64,000 nucleotides of DNA, taken from positions 16,009,052-16,073,051 of the forward strand of contig NC_049992.1 in the NCBI RefSeq assembly GCF_000003815.2. Reading direction: 5' to 3'. The stretch comes from Branchiostoma floridae. Lineage: Eukaryota > Chordata > Leptocardii > Amphioxiformes > Branchiostomatidae. The translations under genes were made by a program, and so were the position numbers. The notes under the pieces were generated by a model, which did no database searches, was not told the origin of the DNA, and was given only the letters and a program-made list of their open reading frames with translations. Numbering within the stretch: the first letter of the stretch is position 1; each line of letters begins with the position of its first letter. This document shows, one piece after another, positions 36,501 through 47,208 of this stretch.

Positions 36501-37205
36501 GTGTAGTTAGTTTGGCAGACACTATAAAATGTCCAATAGAAAGTCGCTTGCAGTCCGAAGTTGATTGATTGTAGAATTATAACAAGACCTTTGTTGTGCA
36601 AGATGGTTTCCACTGTCGGAGATCAATATTTAGTGGAAATAAAGACATAGCCTGATAACGTTGACCAAAGAAAATACTCCATTTTGCCATAGCCAACGGC
36701 CATTATAACTCCACATGGACGCATTTTACCATGTGTAGAGTTGGGGCCAAGCAAAACAAGTAAAAAAAGAGAAATGATGTTCTTATCTACAGAAGGTACC
36801 TACAAAATAGATTGATGTACTAGAAGTAGGACAGTTTCTTTCAACTTGACCTACAACCCAACAAATGCTTCCAGTTGTGAGATGTAGGACTAAAATATTT
36901 TAAATTAAACCGCATTTGTCTTAACCATGTGCAAGTTATACAATAATGGCAATATAATATATAATGACTTCCCTCACTCGGTGGTTTGTTCGGTGGTTAC
37001 AGAAACCTACCATACCTTACGATCCGATACTGTATACTCCCCAGGGTAGGTCATTAACCCTATTACTATTACGTATAGCACAGATGATTATGGCAAGAGA
37101 TGTCCCATAAACAGCATTACTAATACTAGTTCAAAAGAGAACTAACCAATATTATTGACTTTGAACAACCGTCTTGCTGCCTTCGAATCAATCTATATCC
37201 GTACA
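33590..37205. other. No gene seen
   Basis: About 3.6 kb of AT-rich sequence with short motif-free open frames. No recurring repeat recognised. Confidence 0.5.
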
Positions 37206-37210
37206 AATTG

Positions 37211-37216
37211 TTTATT
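37211..37216 (-). terminator. Poly(A) signal AATAAA for the candidate secreted-protein gene
   Basis: AATAAA on the minus strand (tgactaataaacaattt) lies about 240 nt downstream of the TAA at 37454, a normal 3' UTR length. Confidence 0.4.
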
Positions 37217-37453
37217 AGTCAATACAAATAAGAGCTCTCTAAATACGACGGATGGAGTTATGAAGTATCCATGAAAACTGTTCAATACTTGGAGAAAATC
37301 TGCAGGACTACGATAAAAATAAGGTATGCTCTATAAATATAACATTTCTACTTGCCACCTTTGAGGCTAAGAGTGCGCTTTGTGTGGTTGATGTACTGAC
37401 GGTGACAGACTTGATCCTGCCCGTTGTCATTTCGTGTTTCACTCTCCCCAATA

Positions 37454-37800
37454 TTAGCGACACTTAGGCGAGAATGACGTGAACGGACGAACACTTCCCA
37501 TGATCATGATTCCACGCATTATCGCTGGTCGATCATGCATTAAACGCACATTCGAGAGAGGACAATCACGCGTGACAACATCCAATGTAACGTTGATCAG
37601 CACTGAATCATTTATTTTACACGGTTTTTGATTGTTAATCACATCTCGGGATGCTTCACTTCCACCATGTCTTATCTTCCAGTGCACGTAATCTCCAGAA
37701 GACTTACAGATGGCGACGTTTCCCTTTAATTTTTCATGTAGAATATCTAATATAGGAAGACCATCTGGAACTGAAGATGGCACTGACTTAAAGCATCTAA
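37454..37800 (-). CDS. Candidate secreted-protein exon 2
   Basis: The exon is 347 nt, with the acceptor at 37801-37802 and TAA at the end. Phase 2 entry matches the exon 1 exit. It carries the five cysteines and both sequons described for the gene. Confidence 0.4.
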
Positions 37801-38122
37801 CTGAGTATATTGGAGAGCATTGCGATAATGTACTGTATCGGTATAGTATAGTTCAGCATATGTAGAACGTGAAGCAATTTACATTCGGCCCGTTCGACAG
37901 TTGTTTCCTCAGAGACCGTTGAGTATTACGCTGATCTGACGGAATCAGCCGAGGATATGTATTGACACCTGAGGGCACCGTCATCAAGAATCGATACATG
38001 TGAGCCACCATGAGGAGATTTACTCGTCCCCAAACGAGATAACAAGACTTACCGAAGTTGTGCTGGGTGATGAAGACAGCTAGCCGTAGAAACAACACCA
38101 TGGCAGGTCGGGGTGGAGTCAT
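37454..38122 (-). CDS. Candidate two-exon gene for a small secreted protein
   Basis: Exon 1 is 38053-38122: ATG, then a hydrophobic leader (MTPPRPAMVLFLRLAVFITQ), ending in one G before a strong donor (gtaagt). Exon 2 is 37454-37800, entered after ctcag with two bases that complete the codon, and it stays open for 114 codons to TAA. Together they give 138 residues. The mature part has five cysteines (RCF, AIC, KPC, RDC, KCR) and two N-glycosylation sequons (NDS, NVT). AATAAA lies on the minus strand at 37211-37216, about 240 nt past the stop. I recognise no family. The C..W spacing near AICKSSGDYVHWKI recalls an immunoglobulin fold, but that is speculative. The exon could also be an open frame by chance. 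Confidence 0.42.
38053..38122 (-). CDS. Candidate secreted-protein exon 1 (signal peptide)
   Basis: This 70-nt coding exon has 23 codons plus one base. The leader has an arginine followed by a hydrophobic core (MVLFLRLAVFI), and the donor is gtaagtc. The DNA just 5' is GC-rich (cgcagcgcgcccactcccgcaag before ATG). Confidence 0.42.
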
Positions 38123-38828
38123 CTTGCGGGAGTGGGCGCGCTGCGAGAGGGCGACGGCGGAAATGAGAAAGTCAGACTGCTCGGTCTATGGTACACTTGG
38201 GCGTCCAGTCTTCCTCACACTAGAACTTCTTGTTTAGAGTATAGACTATAAACAGGAAGATGGATTGCACGATTGCAGAGAAGGATAGCAATATAGGGGT
38301 ACACACGTGAAGCCCGCGATGCTGTGAGAGCGGGTATTGGGCGGAACTTGGGCTGGCACGAAGCCGAGATGACGTAGTCTGGCGGCAGCTCCGAAGTGCA
38401 GAACAGGTCAACTGCAATGAAGACAAGTCAAGGCGTAAATCTTCACTGGCATAGAAACATAAGCTGATACAGCGGTCGGCAGGGCGGTCAGTTTGGTTCA
38501 CGGAAAGTCAGGACTATAGAGTGTATATTGCCCTATTACTGTCGTCGTGAAGCAAGAAGATTAATACCTGGGCTGCTTGCGCTGTGACAGGCGCAATACG
38601 TCAAAAAGACACGGGCAATTGTTCATTTATATTTGGCAACATTTCCCCATTTCCATTCCTAGCGGCTTTCAGTCCCTAAGAGAGTACTCTCTTACACACT
38701 GCTGACGCCGCTATTCATAGTAAGAAACTCCATCATCTACCTCCCTTGCTGCCCCAAACTCGGTCATCGTCCACTAGATTCCACTTACGCGGGGAGGCCC
38801 CACATCACGGCACATGGCAACCTGTCAG

Positions 38829-39028
38829 GATTGGAAAGTAATGCTTCAAGGGCAATCTCCACGACGGCACAGAAGGAAGTTATAGGCGTTATCGTCGTCT
38901 CTTTGAACAGCAGCTTTGATGTGGTAACCACCTGTCCTAGTTCGTGTGTGCGGAAAGCAGGTGGCATGTTCCCGCTGACATACAGGAGGTCCAGGTTACA
39001 GAGCCAATTTTGGCAGTCCAGCGGAGTG
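38829..39028 (-). other. Possible coding exon of unknown identity
   Basis: After a tag acceptor (cgctag at about 39029) one minus-strand frame stays open and protein-like: TPLDCQNWLCNLDLLYVSGN, then MPPAFRTHELGQVV and a run to NPDR before a weak donor (cag|gttgcc). I cannot name a domain. A second open minus-strand segment at 39590-39790 (VYLAPFVSKALITENVLSVA) lies 0.6 kb upstream, and the two could belong to one gene. The evidence is open frame and composition only. Confidence 0.2.
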
Positions 39029-39358
39029 ACGTTCTAGCGACACGGAAACCATTGCCTTGTGGGGTGGCTATGGTGAAGAATGAACGTCCATATTCGAATT
39101 GCTTTTTCATGATAATGTAAAACAAAGAAATGTCGCATCAGAAACAGCAGGAATACATGGGGGGGTCTATATTTCTACGATAAGCTGATTATGTGTCTAA
39201 GCAACGGATGTAACACAGATGACACCAGATGTTTCAGACCAAGCTACCACGTTTGCTCAGGAGAGCCATAATAAGAAATGCTATCTGTTATCGTATGCGG
39301 ATTCTAACGAAGACAGCATTACACACGTGCTCGTAACAATGATTTCCAAACACATCTT

Positions 39359-39556
39359 AAGGTGGACATCTCACTGCACTTGGGGGAAAATGTGGCACTG
39401 TGGGGTCCGAAAGATACTCAACAAATTTCAGAGATAAAGAAAGTTATCTTCTAACTCATACTTTTACGTATTACGCAATAAAATCATAAAGAAATCGGAC
39501 ACAATAACACATCAGTGCCGCACCAGTGCCCCAAGTACAGTGAGATACCACCTTCA
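39359..39556 (+). mobile_element. MITE family D, copy 2
   Basis: The ends are aaggtggacatctcactgca and, reversed, gaaggtggtatctcactgta. The shared interior includes tttcagagataaagaa and cttttacgtattacgcaata. It is shorter than copy 1 by about 40 bp. No coding capacity. Confidence 0.85.
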
Positions 39557-40548
39557 GTCTGACCACCCAATTCAGCTACTGTATAAAAGTCATGATCGAG
39601 AGTTAGAAGTTGTCTCAGTTGGCCGTTGGGGTCTCCCGCCTACGTGTACAGCTACAGAAAGGACATTTTCTGTAATCAATGCTTTGGAGACGAACGGTGC
39701 CAAGTAGACATTAAGTATTGCTATTTCCGTCTCCTTTGAAGCATCTTTGACATGAGGGACCTGATTCTTCATCAGCCTCTCTGATCACAACAGTAATTCC
39801 CGACCGGACGGTCTCTCTCCTTAACGAACAGACGTCGACATTGCCGGCTGCAATTAATCTTACTAACTTGACCTCTGTTGGGCGCCTTCCTCTAAACTAT
39901 CTCATTCGTCCAGACCCACCAGATTCTCAATCCGGGGCAATTGATCCCCTGGAAAAGTTTTAAGCCTACGTTTTTACCCAAACGCACTGGTGCATGCGCA
40001 TGTATGAAATAGGATCCGTGGCAACGCCATCTGCACAAAAATTCTGGGATTCTCACAATCTTGTCTTCTGGCGGAAATGAGAGCCGAAATGCGGCCACTC
40101 GGGGGAAAGTTAAGCCTTCCTTTCGTTCACTATCCCGAGTTTATGTCGGCGAAGATCATAATCACTCAATAAAGTGGCATGGGTATTCTACGAGATAGTC
40201 ATGAAAATCCTTGGGAAAAAAACAGCCCGTAGGGCTCTCCACCAACTGGGAGATTGATGATAATGATGTGCAAAACGCCCCATGATGAGGGCACTTATAT
40301 CAGGTTGGTCTGTGCACGGAGAATGGCAATGGCAGCTGCAGCAGAGGCGACTGGGGATTGGCTGCGTGACGGTGCCCACAGGCCAAGCAGAGTACCACTC
40401 GCTACAATCTTAAGTCGTTCTTCCATCAAACGGTTATAAGAACTGTAACAGAATAACAGCCTCTGGTTCAAGACGTGGATACTGAACATTCAACAGAAAT
40501 GACCACCCAGACCTTAAGAGCTGGCGACGTCGAGTCGTTGTATGCCTC

Positions 40549-40745
40549 CATTCCCATAGACAGCGACCGAGGGGAACCTAGCTGTGACCTGAATTGTAAC
40601 ATTTTAAACCTTTATGATAGAACAAAACACACAAAGTGTATGTCAAAGTGTGAATAGGTTCGTTTTGTATGGATGAAATTCGTTGTGAGCTTTGTCAAGT
40701 CTCTCGGTGGCAGTGTGGTCTCATCGGGGTCGCCGCCCTGGAATG
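40549..40745 (+). mobile_element. MITE family C, copy 4
   Basis: The ends are cattcccatagacagcgacc and, reversed, cattccagggcggcgacccc. The interior has acacacaaagtgtatg and gatgaaattcgttg, as in the related 43.2-kb fragment. Confidence 0.7.
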
Positions 40746-40749
40746 GGGA

Positions 40750-43165
40750 TGTAACTGTAACTGTAAGCATTACAAAGTATTCCCCTGGTGACCTGGCATT
40801 ATGGAGCTAGCATAGCCTAGCTGGGGTATACGTAGTACCATCTGAATATCATCCTTGTCTTGGCAAATGCCAGTGACACATTGATAGACCACAGAGTAAG
40901 CTTCGACACGGCGAAAGAAAATACCAGTTAGTAAGATATTCTCCAATCTCCACCATTTTCACATTGGAAAAGCAAAGTTTCTAGTGTTGTTTTGACATTA
41001 CTTTCACCTATAAAGAGGACTTAAAGATCTAGGTTCACCCAAACAATTTCCCGTTAGATTTACGACCCTTCACCTGCAGTGTTCTGAAATCGACCATAAA
41101 ATTGAGTCCAGTCTAGGCAGTCCGTGGCATGAATAAAAGTACGGAAATATGTGATGTGCCAGGCAAAGAGACCTTCAGCCTTTGTACAGACCGCATACAA
41201 ATAAGCTTAAGTGCTCGCTTATGATTTGTATCTCCATTATAGCCGCTCTGGCAGAACAAGTTGAACCCTATCCACTTTTGTCTCCATCCCCGCTGTAGGC
41301 AATAAAATATAATTTCCGGACTTCCCTTATAATAAGTTTAACGCTAGAATTACACCGCACAGCCGCCACTTCCAGCTATCAAAGGAGCAGAACCGTAAAC
41401 CACAAAGGCACAATTTGCACAAAGAAACGGTCCAGTGGCTCTTTTAATAATACGCCTCCGCTGTAAAAGAAAAGCTGATAGATGGGCCTATATCTTAAAG
41501 TGGTGCAATCGTATCCTATTACAGCGTTTATCTTCGAGCTCGTAACATTATCTTTGTCATTTCAGAATAAAAAAGACCAAAGCTATGCCTTATACTTCTA
41601 CTCATATTATAGCATTTAAGGAACTACCACTGCAATATGCCTATTGCGAGCACTACATATAGATTGCTCCACGGCAAAGTATAATTCACTCAAACCGTCC
41701 TCTGTTTCAGGAGATAACAAACGTTTTAACAGATAGCGACTCGAATACTCGAGAGGAATATTGGCCATGACAAATATACGAGACTAGTTACGCCAGCAAT
41801 TGATAAGGTTGTTTCAAGTTTCAGACTCATAGTTGTAATCTGTCTACCAGATCCCCATGTCTCCAGCGAGAGACATGGAACAATAAATCTTCTGGCCTCT
41901 TGAAAGGTCTTAAACCTGACATCTTGTCTCCACAAAATTGTTTTAACTAAATTTATGAAGGGAACTAGAACACGTCATTGGAAACTTTTACTTAGAAAGA
42001 TGGTAAGAAGTAAGAAACATCTTCTGCGATGCAAGACATTAAGCAGTCCCGAATCATGTAATCTTCGTGAACCCATTGCACTTGGAGGACAAAGTTGCCC
42101 TTGTCAGCATGTCAGAACCGTATAGAGCTAACCCAGGGCACAGTTGCCGAGGAATAAGTCATTTGTTCTGCCGTTCCCTGAACGCTACTAATGGAGGTTC
42201 AATATGCCTATTGTTCCCACTGGGAACGTAACGTGAGCTCGACTCCAGAGCTTGAAAGGCTCATGTAGACCTGTCTTCTAACAAGGAATGTTAGATAAAG
42301 CATGGAGTTGTCCTCGTCCCTTTGTCGCTGTTCAGAACGATAACGCTTCCCAATGACAAACTGCAGATTACTTTGTGAATCGGGACTGACGGCAGGGATT
42401 CACCAAAGCTCATCAAAGTCACGACAGGCAGATAAATTTTCAGACATTCCCCTTACATAATTTATTAAACGTATAATTAATTAATCACAGCGGGTGATGA
42501 ATAGAGTGCAGTGAAGTTTGAACGTGTGGGCAGGGCTTGTTTGATTGTACTGTGGTGTAAAGCTGATGTGGGGTCAGCAGAAAAACCTACGGACGTGTTA
42601 GCAATCACAATGATAGTGGCGCGACTATCAATTATAAATGAAAGCGCTGTGAAGAGCTCTCGTTCAAAATGAAAAGTCTATTCATGTTACCTCAGGCATA
42701 AAACTTGAAATGTTAAAGAGCTTTTAGTCAAGGCTTTGCCAGGATAAACTCATGTTTTCCATCACACAAAAAACACTTAGTTCACAATTAAGTCGATCTG
42801 TCAGAAAATGGGTATTTCAAAAAAATAGTTTCAGACACATGGACACGGACGTTTATTGTGCAGCTTGATGCAAATAAGCAACATTCAGAAGTATTTTAAA
42901 CAATTTGTATTAACAATTAGTATCAACAGTATTCACCTGTAGTATCTACATAGCATATGCTACAATATATTGCAACACTTTCAAATATTGCAATCGACTT
43001 TTGTAGCATACAGAATAATTCATGCCAATTTCATCTGAATGCAGGCAAAGCATCAGAGTTATCCTGACAGGGCTACTTTGCCACGAAATTACCAGCCATC
43101 ACGCTAGATTTTGAAAGCGAATTGAATTATGTAATGAAAAATAACCATTCATTTTAGGCAAGAAC
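40750..43165. other. No gene seen
   Basis: Short open frames without motifs and no clear element ends. Confidence 0.55.
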
Positions 43166-43169
43166 AGCA

Positions 43170-43325
43170 CATTCCACTCGACGGCCATCACGATGCGAGC
43201 TAGATGTGATGGTTTCATACTTGTAATCCGATGTAAAATGTAAAAGTATGACTGAAGAGACAATGAAATGAATACACAAAACGCAAAATCAGTTTCTCAT
43301 CTATGAAATTCGTTGAGTGTTCCGT
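43170..43325 (+). mobile_element. MITE family C, left-end fragment
   Basis: It begins cattccactcgacggccatc and contains gtatgactgaagagacaatg and gaaattcgttgag. I cannot find a matching right terminus. Confidence 0.6.
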
Positions 43326-43329
43326 GTCC

Positions 43330-45810
43330 AATGTTAGGTGGTATGGGGTATAAGTGGGGTATAAGTGAGGTTCATTCCATTTCAAAAGGCATGACTTTCA
43401 GAAGATATAGCTCAACTGTTCGTAGTTAAACCTTGCTCTTACACATGTGTCTTTACCGACCATTTTTCAAAGTAGAGCGTTTGTCCCGTTCTTAAACTGT
43501 CTAACGGGACTACTTTGTTGTAAACGTAGCAGCGCAAGCAGTATTTTCTTCGAACTCCTCTCTTTGCTCCAGCTTTCGTACACTTCTTACATGTTTTTAG
43601 TCCCTCAACTTGTAGATTCCCCGGGTTCTCACGTATATAAAGCCCATTTCAATTTGGCGTCTCAAAGGGAAGACGTCGACAATCTTTACGCACGTACAAA
43701 CTTTGAGGGGACAAATTTAACTTATCTGGGTAAATATTACGTATAGAATTTCTATATTTATCCTACTTCCTGACTTCCTATTCGTGACAGCTGATTTTGC
43801 ACCAGATACAAAAGAAATGCCCATAATCTTGTGGTACAATAGAGAAGTATTTGCTATCACTAGATCTCGGGACTGAAAGCAGTAGATATGTTTGTCGTTC
43901 ATTAATCTTGCTCCAAAGGCTATGTTTCTAATATATCACCACCATACATCTGTATACACTCTTCCCTTTGGTTTTTGTCCAGGCTTAAGGTTCTCTTTTA
44001 TGGCTTTGTTGCCCTTCTCTCCACAGGGTTTACAGCCATGAATAGGTTTCTATATGCATACAAGTTTTTACTTGAGTGACTTTATCGAGCCAGTTTCATG
44101 TGGATGTTGTAAATCAAATTCATGCACAGATATAATAAACATTGGTACAACATACACAAAGGTTGCGAGATATGAAACTTTAATTACATCGGCCTTAGCA
44201 GTAAACTTTATGGTGACTATGGTATCTTTATGCAGTCTGTCATCTCAACTTTTGAATCTTACTGAGTCTGCAATATTTTTTCAACCTTTATTTATCCTTG
44301 AGTACAAAAACCATTGGCCTAAGTCGTTTTTAAGGGTTCAAGGTTTCTACAATTCAATGTAAAATTGAAGAAACATTACCATTGAGACAGCAAGTACCCA
44401 CCATCATGTCAAATTTATGAATTCAATTGAAAATGGAAAGAAAATCATACCTTTCAGAAAGTCCCGGGGGAGCAAATGATTGCTTGTGAAGTACAAGGAC
44501 AATGCATGGAGTGGTTAAGTACATACAAACTGTATTTGTAATAGGCCAATTACAGCAGTCTGGTCATTGCCTCCATAACGTCATCTGCTCTCTTTGAGTA
44601 TAGACTGCTAATAGGACCTGCAGTACATGCATTTTGACGTCTAGAGAGAACCTTTCACAAAGCAGAAGTGCATGCTTGTCATAACAGATGTTGAACTAAT
44701 TGTGCAGATCCAAAATGACATCTACTAGTACACATTTTCAAGTACGCTAAGTGGATAGATAGTTCCGTGACACGTACGTATGATAATAAAGTGTACTACA
44801 TGTAACGTTACGTGCATAATTGCAGCACAAATAAGTACAAACTCCTATGATAAAATCTACTCCACCAACCCCAGATTCTATAAAATGAACACATATTTAA
44901 ACACAAGACAAGAAATGAATTTAAAAATTCCAAACAATAAAGAGATACTGAAAACAAAACTCCTTGAACATGGAACAACTTTAACAGTAAAGAAACAAAT
45001 ATGACAGCACTTTCTTACAGTTTTAATGAAATTTTTCCTTTTATGTACTTCCAACTCAGCTATCAAAACTTCTATTAAGATACATGTATGCTCCATTTCC
45101 TCAAAATCAGCGACTCTCAGCTTCAAACTAAGCAACTACACGAGTTAGATTTATGCACATTCTGTTGGAAGTAATATATAGAAATTGCATCAAAGTGGAT
45201 CCTGAAAACACAAAGTGTGCCTGACCACCGGTTTGGTCACCCAACGGCTGAAGGCCAGGATCTGTTCAAGTGTTCACCCGATGGTTATGGCTTCTTTTAA
45301 AAATGGTGGCTTATGTAGCCAGATTTGCTTAAAGCATCTCCACAGCCAGATGGCTTTTTATATTAGACACAACTCATTATTGCACAATATGCAGTATTGT
45401 ATGCATTATGTCTTATTCTGAACTATATGTATATCATCCGGTATCTAGCTTACTGCACTTTGGCACATCACACTCAGTCATATAATGCATTGTAAACCTC
45501 TGTAAAGTATGGAATGGCAAATAGATTCCAATGAAGTCTTTAAACATATATGATCACAGCCCACTATCTAAGCTTCAGCCTCAAGCTTTTATTACAAGAA
45601 ACAGGAGCAAATGACAGGACTCCAACCACGGGAAACGTAAGGCCTGGCAAGCATTAAAGGCCTTACCACTTTACTACAAATTGCTCCTGATATTTAAGAG
45701 GGGCAGGGAAAGAGAGACCTCCTTCTCTTGGCTAATGAGTGGCTGTCCAGTTCTTATCAAAGCAGTAATATCACACAGCAGGGCATCCCAGATTTATGGC
45801 CTTGCACATC
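43330..45810. other. No gene seen
   Basis: Open frames of up to 102 codons have no motifs, sensible splice sites or family resemblance. Confidence 0.55.
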
Positions 45811-45812
45811 AC

Positions 45813-46262
45813 TTCTGACAGAGACCGTAGCAGGTGGGAAGTGCACTAACTACACATATTGATTTACCAATAATTATATAGTCCCTGAGTAAAGGCTATG
45901 TCATCAGTTCAGGGAACTCATAGTTGATGCAGTGCCTGAACTATTCAGTGCTTTTATCTAACACATTGTTTAACTAGTATGATTTTATGATACTGTCCAA
46001 TTCTTTTTATCTGACAGTGTACATCGTTTCTGACAGAGACCGTAGCAGGTGGGAAGTGCACTAACTACACATATTGATTTACCAATAATTATATAGTCCC
46101 TGAGTAAAGGCTAAGTCATCAGTTCAGGGAACTCATAGTTATAGATGTTGGCCAGATGCAGTGCCTGAATTATACAGTGCTTTTATCTAACACATATGAA
46201 TCTTTCTTAACCCTTATGATCTTTATGATGATACTGTCCAATTCTTTTTTATCTGAAAGTGT
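45813..46262 (+). repeat. Tandem duplication, about 215-bp unit
   Basis: The block ttctgacagagaccgtagca ... actgtccaattctttttatc is repeated from 46028. The second copy has a small insertion (tatagatgttggcc) and further drift toward its end. It lies about 0.8 kb downstream of the ABCA5-like stop and could be in the 3' UTR or beyond it. Confidence 0.93.
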
Positions 46263-47076
46263 ACCTGCCTTAAGCTTGTTCCTTTATAAATTAACTGCCT
46301 TTTTCACCATAAGAACTTTTATAACATGCAATCTAACATTTACTTAGATATAAGCTCAACCAAGAAGACAATTTGTATCAACTACAGCTTAATTCGGCAG
46401 ACAGAACTAGTTCTGCATTATTACAGACTGTAGTCTTGAGAACTGTATGTATCACTTCTTATGTTTCTAATGTATGTTATAAGATTTGTATCATTTTATC
46501 CAATCCAAGAGTGGCTTGAAATTTTAAGAAATCCATTTGCTTTGGAAAATAAGATTATATATTATTTGTACATCTTCAAACATTATAGATATGTACAACA
46601 CATCTCTTGACTCTATAATTTTTTATAGTAATCAAAAAACTTTTGAGAAGTTAATAATAATATATACAGTTAAAATATACTTAAATGTAATGCAGCAATA
46701 CGGCAATATTACACATAATACACAACTTACATTAGTGAGGTAAGGTCATCACTCAAGATATTCCAATATTTCCTTCTAGGTAACTTAAAATACTTTCCCC
46801 TAAAATATCTGATGCATAATTTATATTTTCATACACTCATGATAAAATCTCTCAAGGACTATCAAGAATATCATTTTGATAATAAATTTTTAGCATAGTT
46901 TCAAAAGACAGATTTCGAAAGGACCTGAGTTTCTGGCAACTATGAACTATCATTTTGTTAGTTGTTAGAGCGTTAGTGCAAGGACGTCCTTGGTTAGTGT
47001 TGAATGTTTTCAATTATCTTCTTCAAGACTGCAAAATTTTAAGCAACCAATAAACAAACAAAGGTATAGGTAAGAC

Positions 47077-47208
47077 TCAGACCAGCTCAGTATTTTCATC
47101 TAGACTCCTCCCACTAAGTGATCTCTGCCGTTTGATGCTCTTCCGTCTGATACCCTGGTCCTCCTCCCCATCCTCATCCTCCTGAAGACGGGCAAACTGG
47201 AGGAACAC
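47077..47208 (-). CDS. ABCA5: ABCA5-like last coding exon with stop
   Basis: The exon is 132 nt after the acceptor tatctttag: 43 codons and TGA at 47077-47079. It begins [10 protein letters not shown], runs into an acidic stretch (EDEDGEEDQ), then a basic serine-containing stretch ([16 protein letters not shown]), and ends DENTELV. RRKS and RQRSLS look like basophilic kinase sites, which is inference. The coding tail is short and cytoplasmic in the family topology. Confidence 0.93.
   Translation of the reverse strand: MFLQFARLQEDEDGEEDQGIRRKSIKRQRSLSGRSLDENTELV

Noticed and set aside
43447-43746. 99-codon plus-strand frame with hydrophobic stretches
   Set aside because: No consistent signal peptide or transmembrane pattern, no splice support, no family resemblance.
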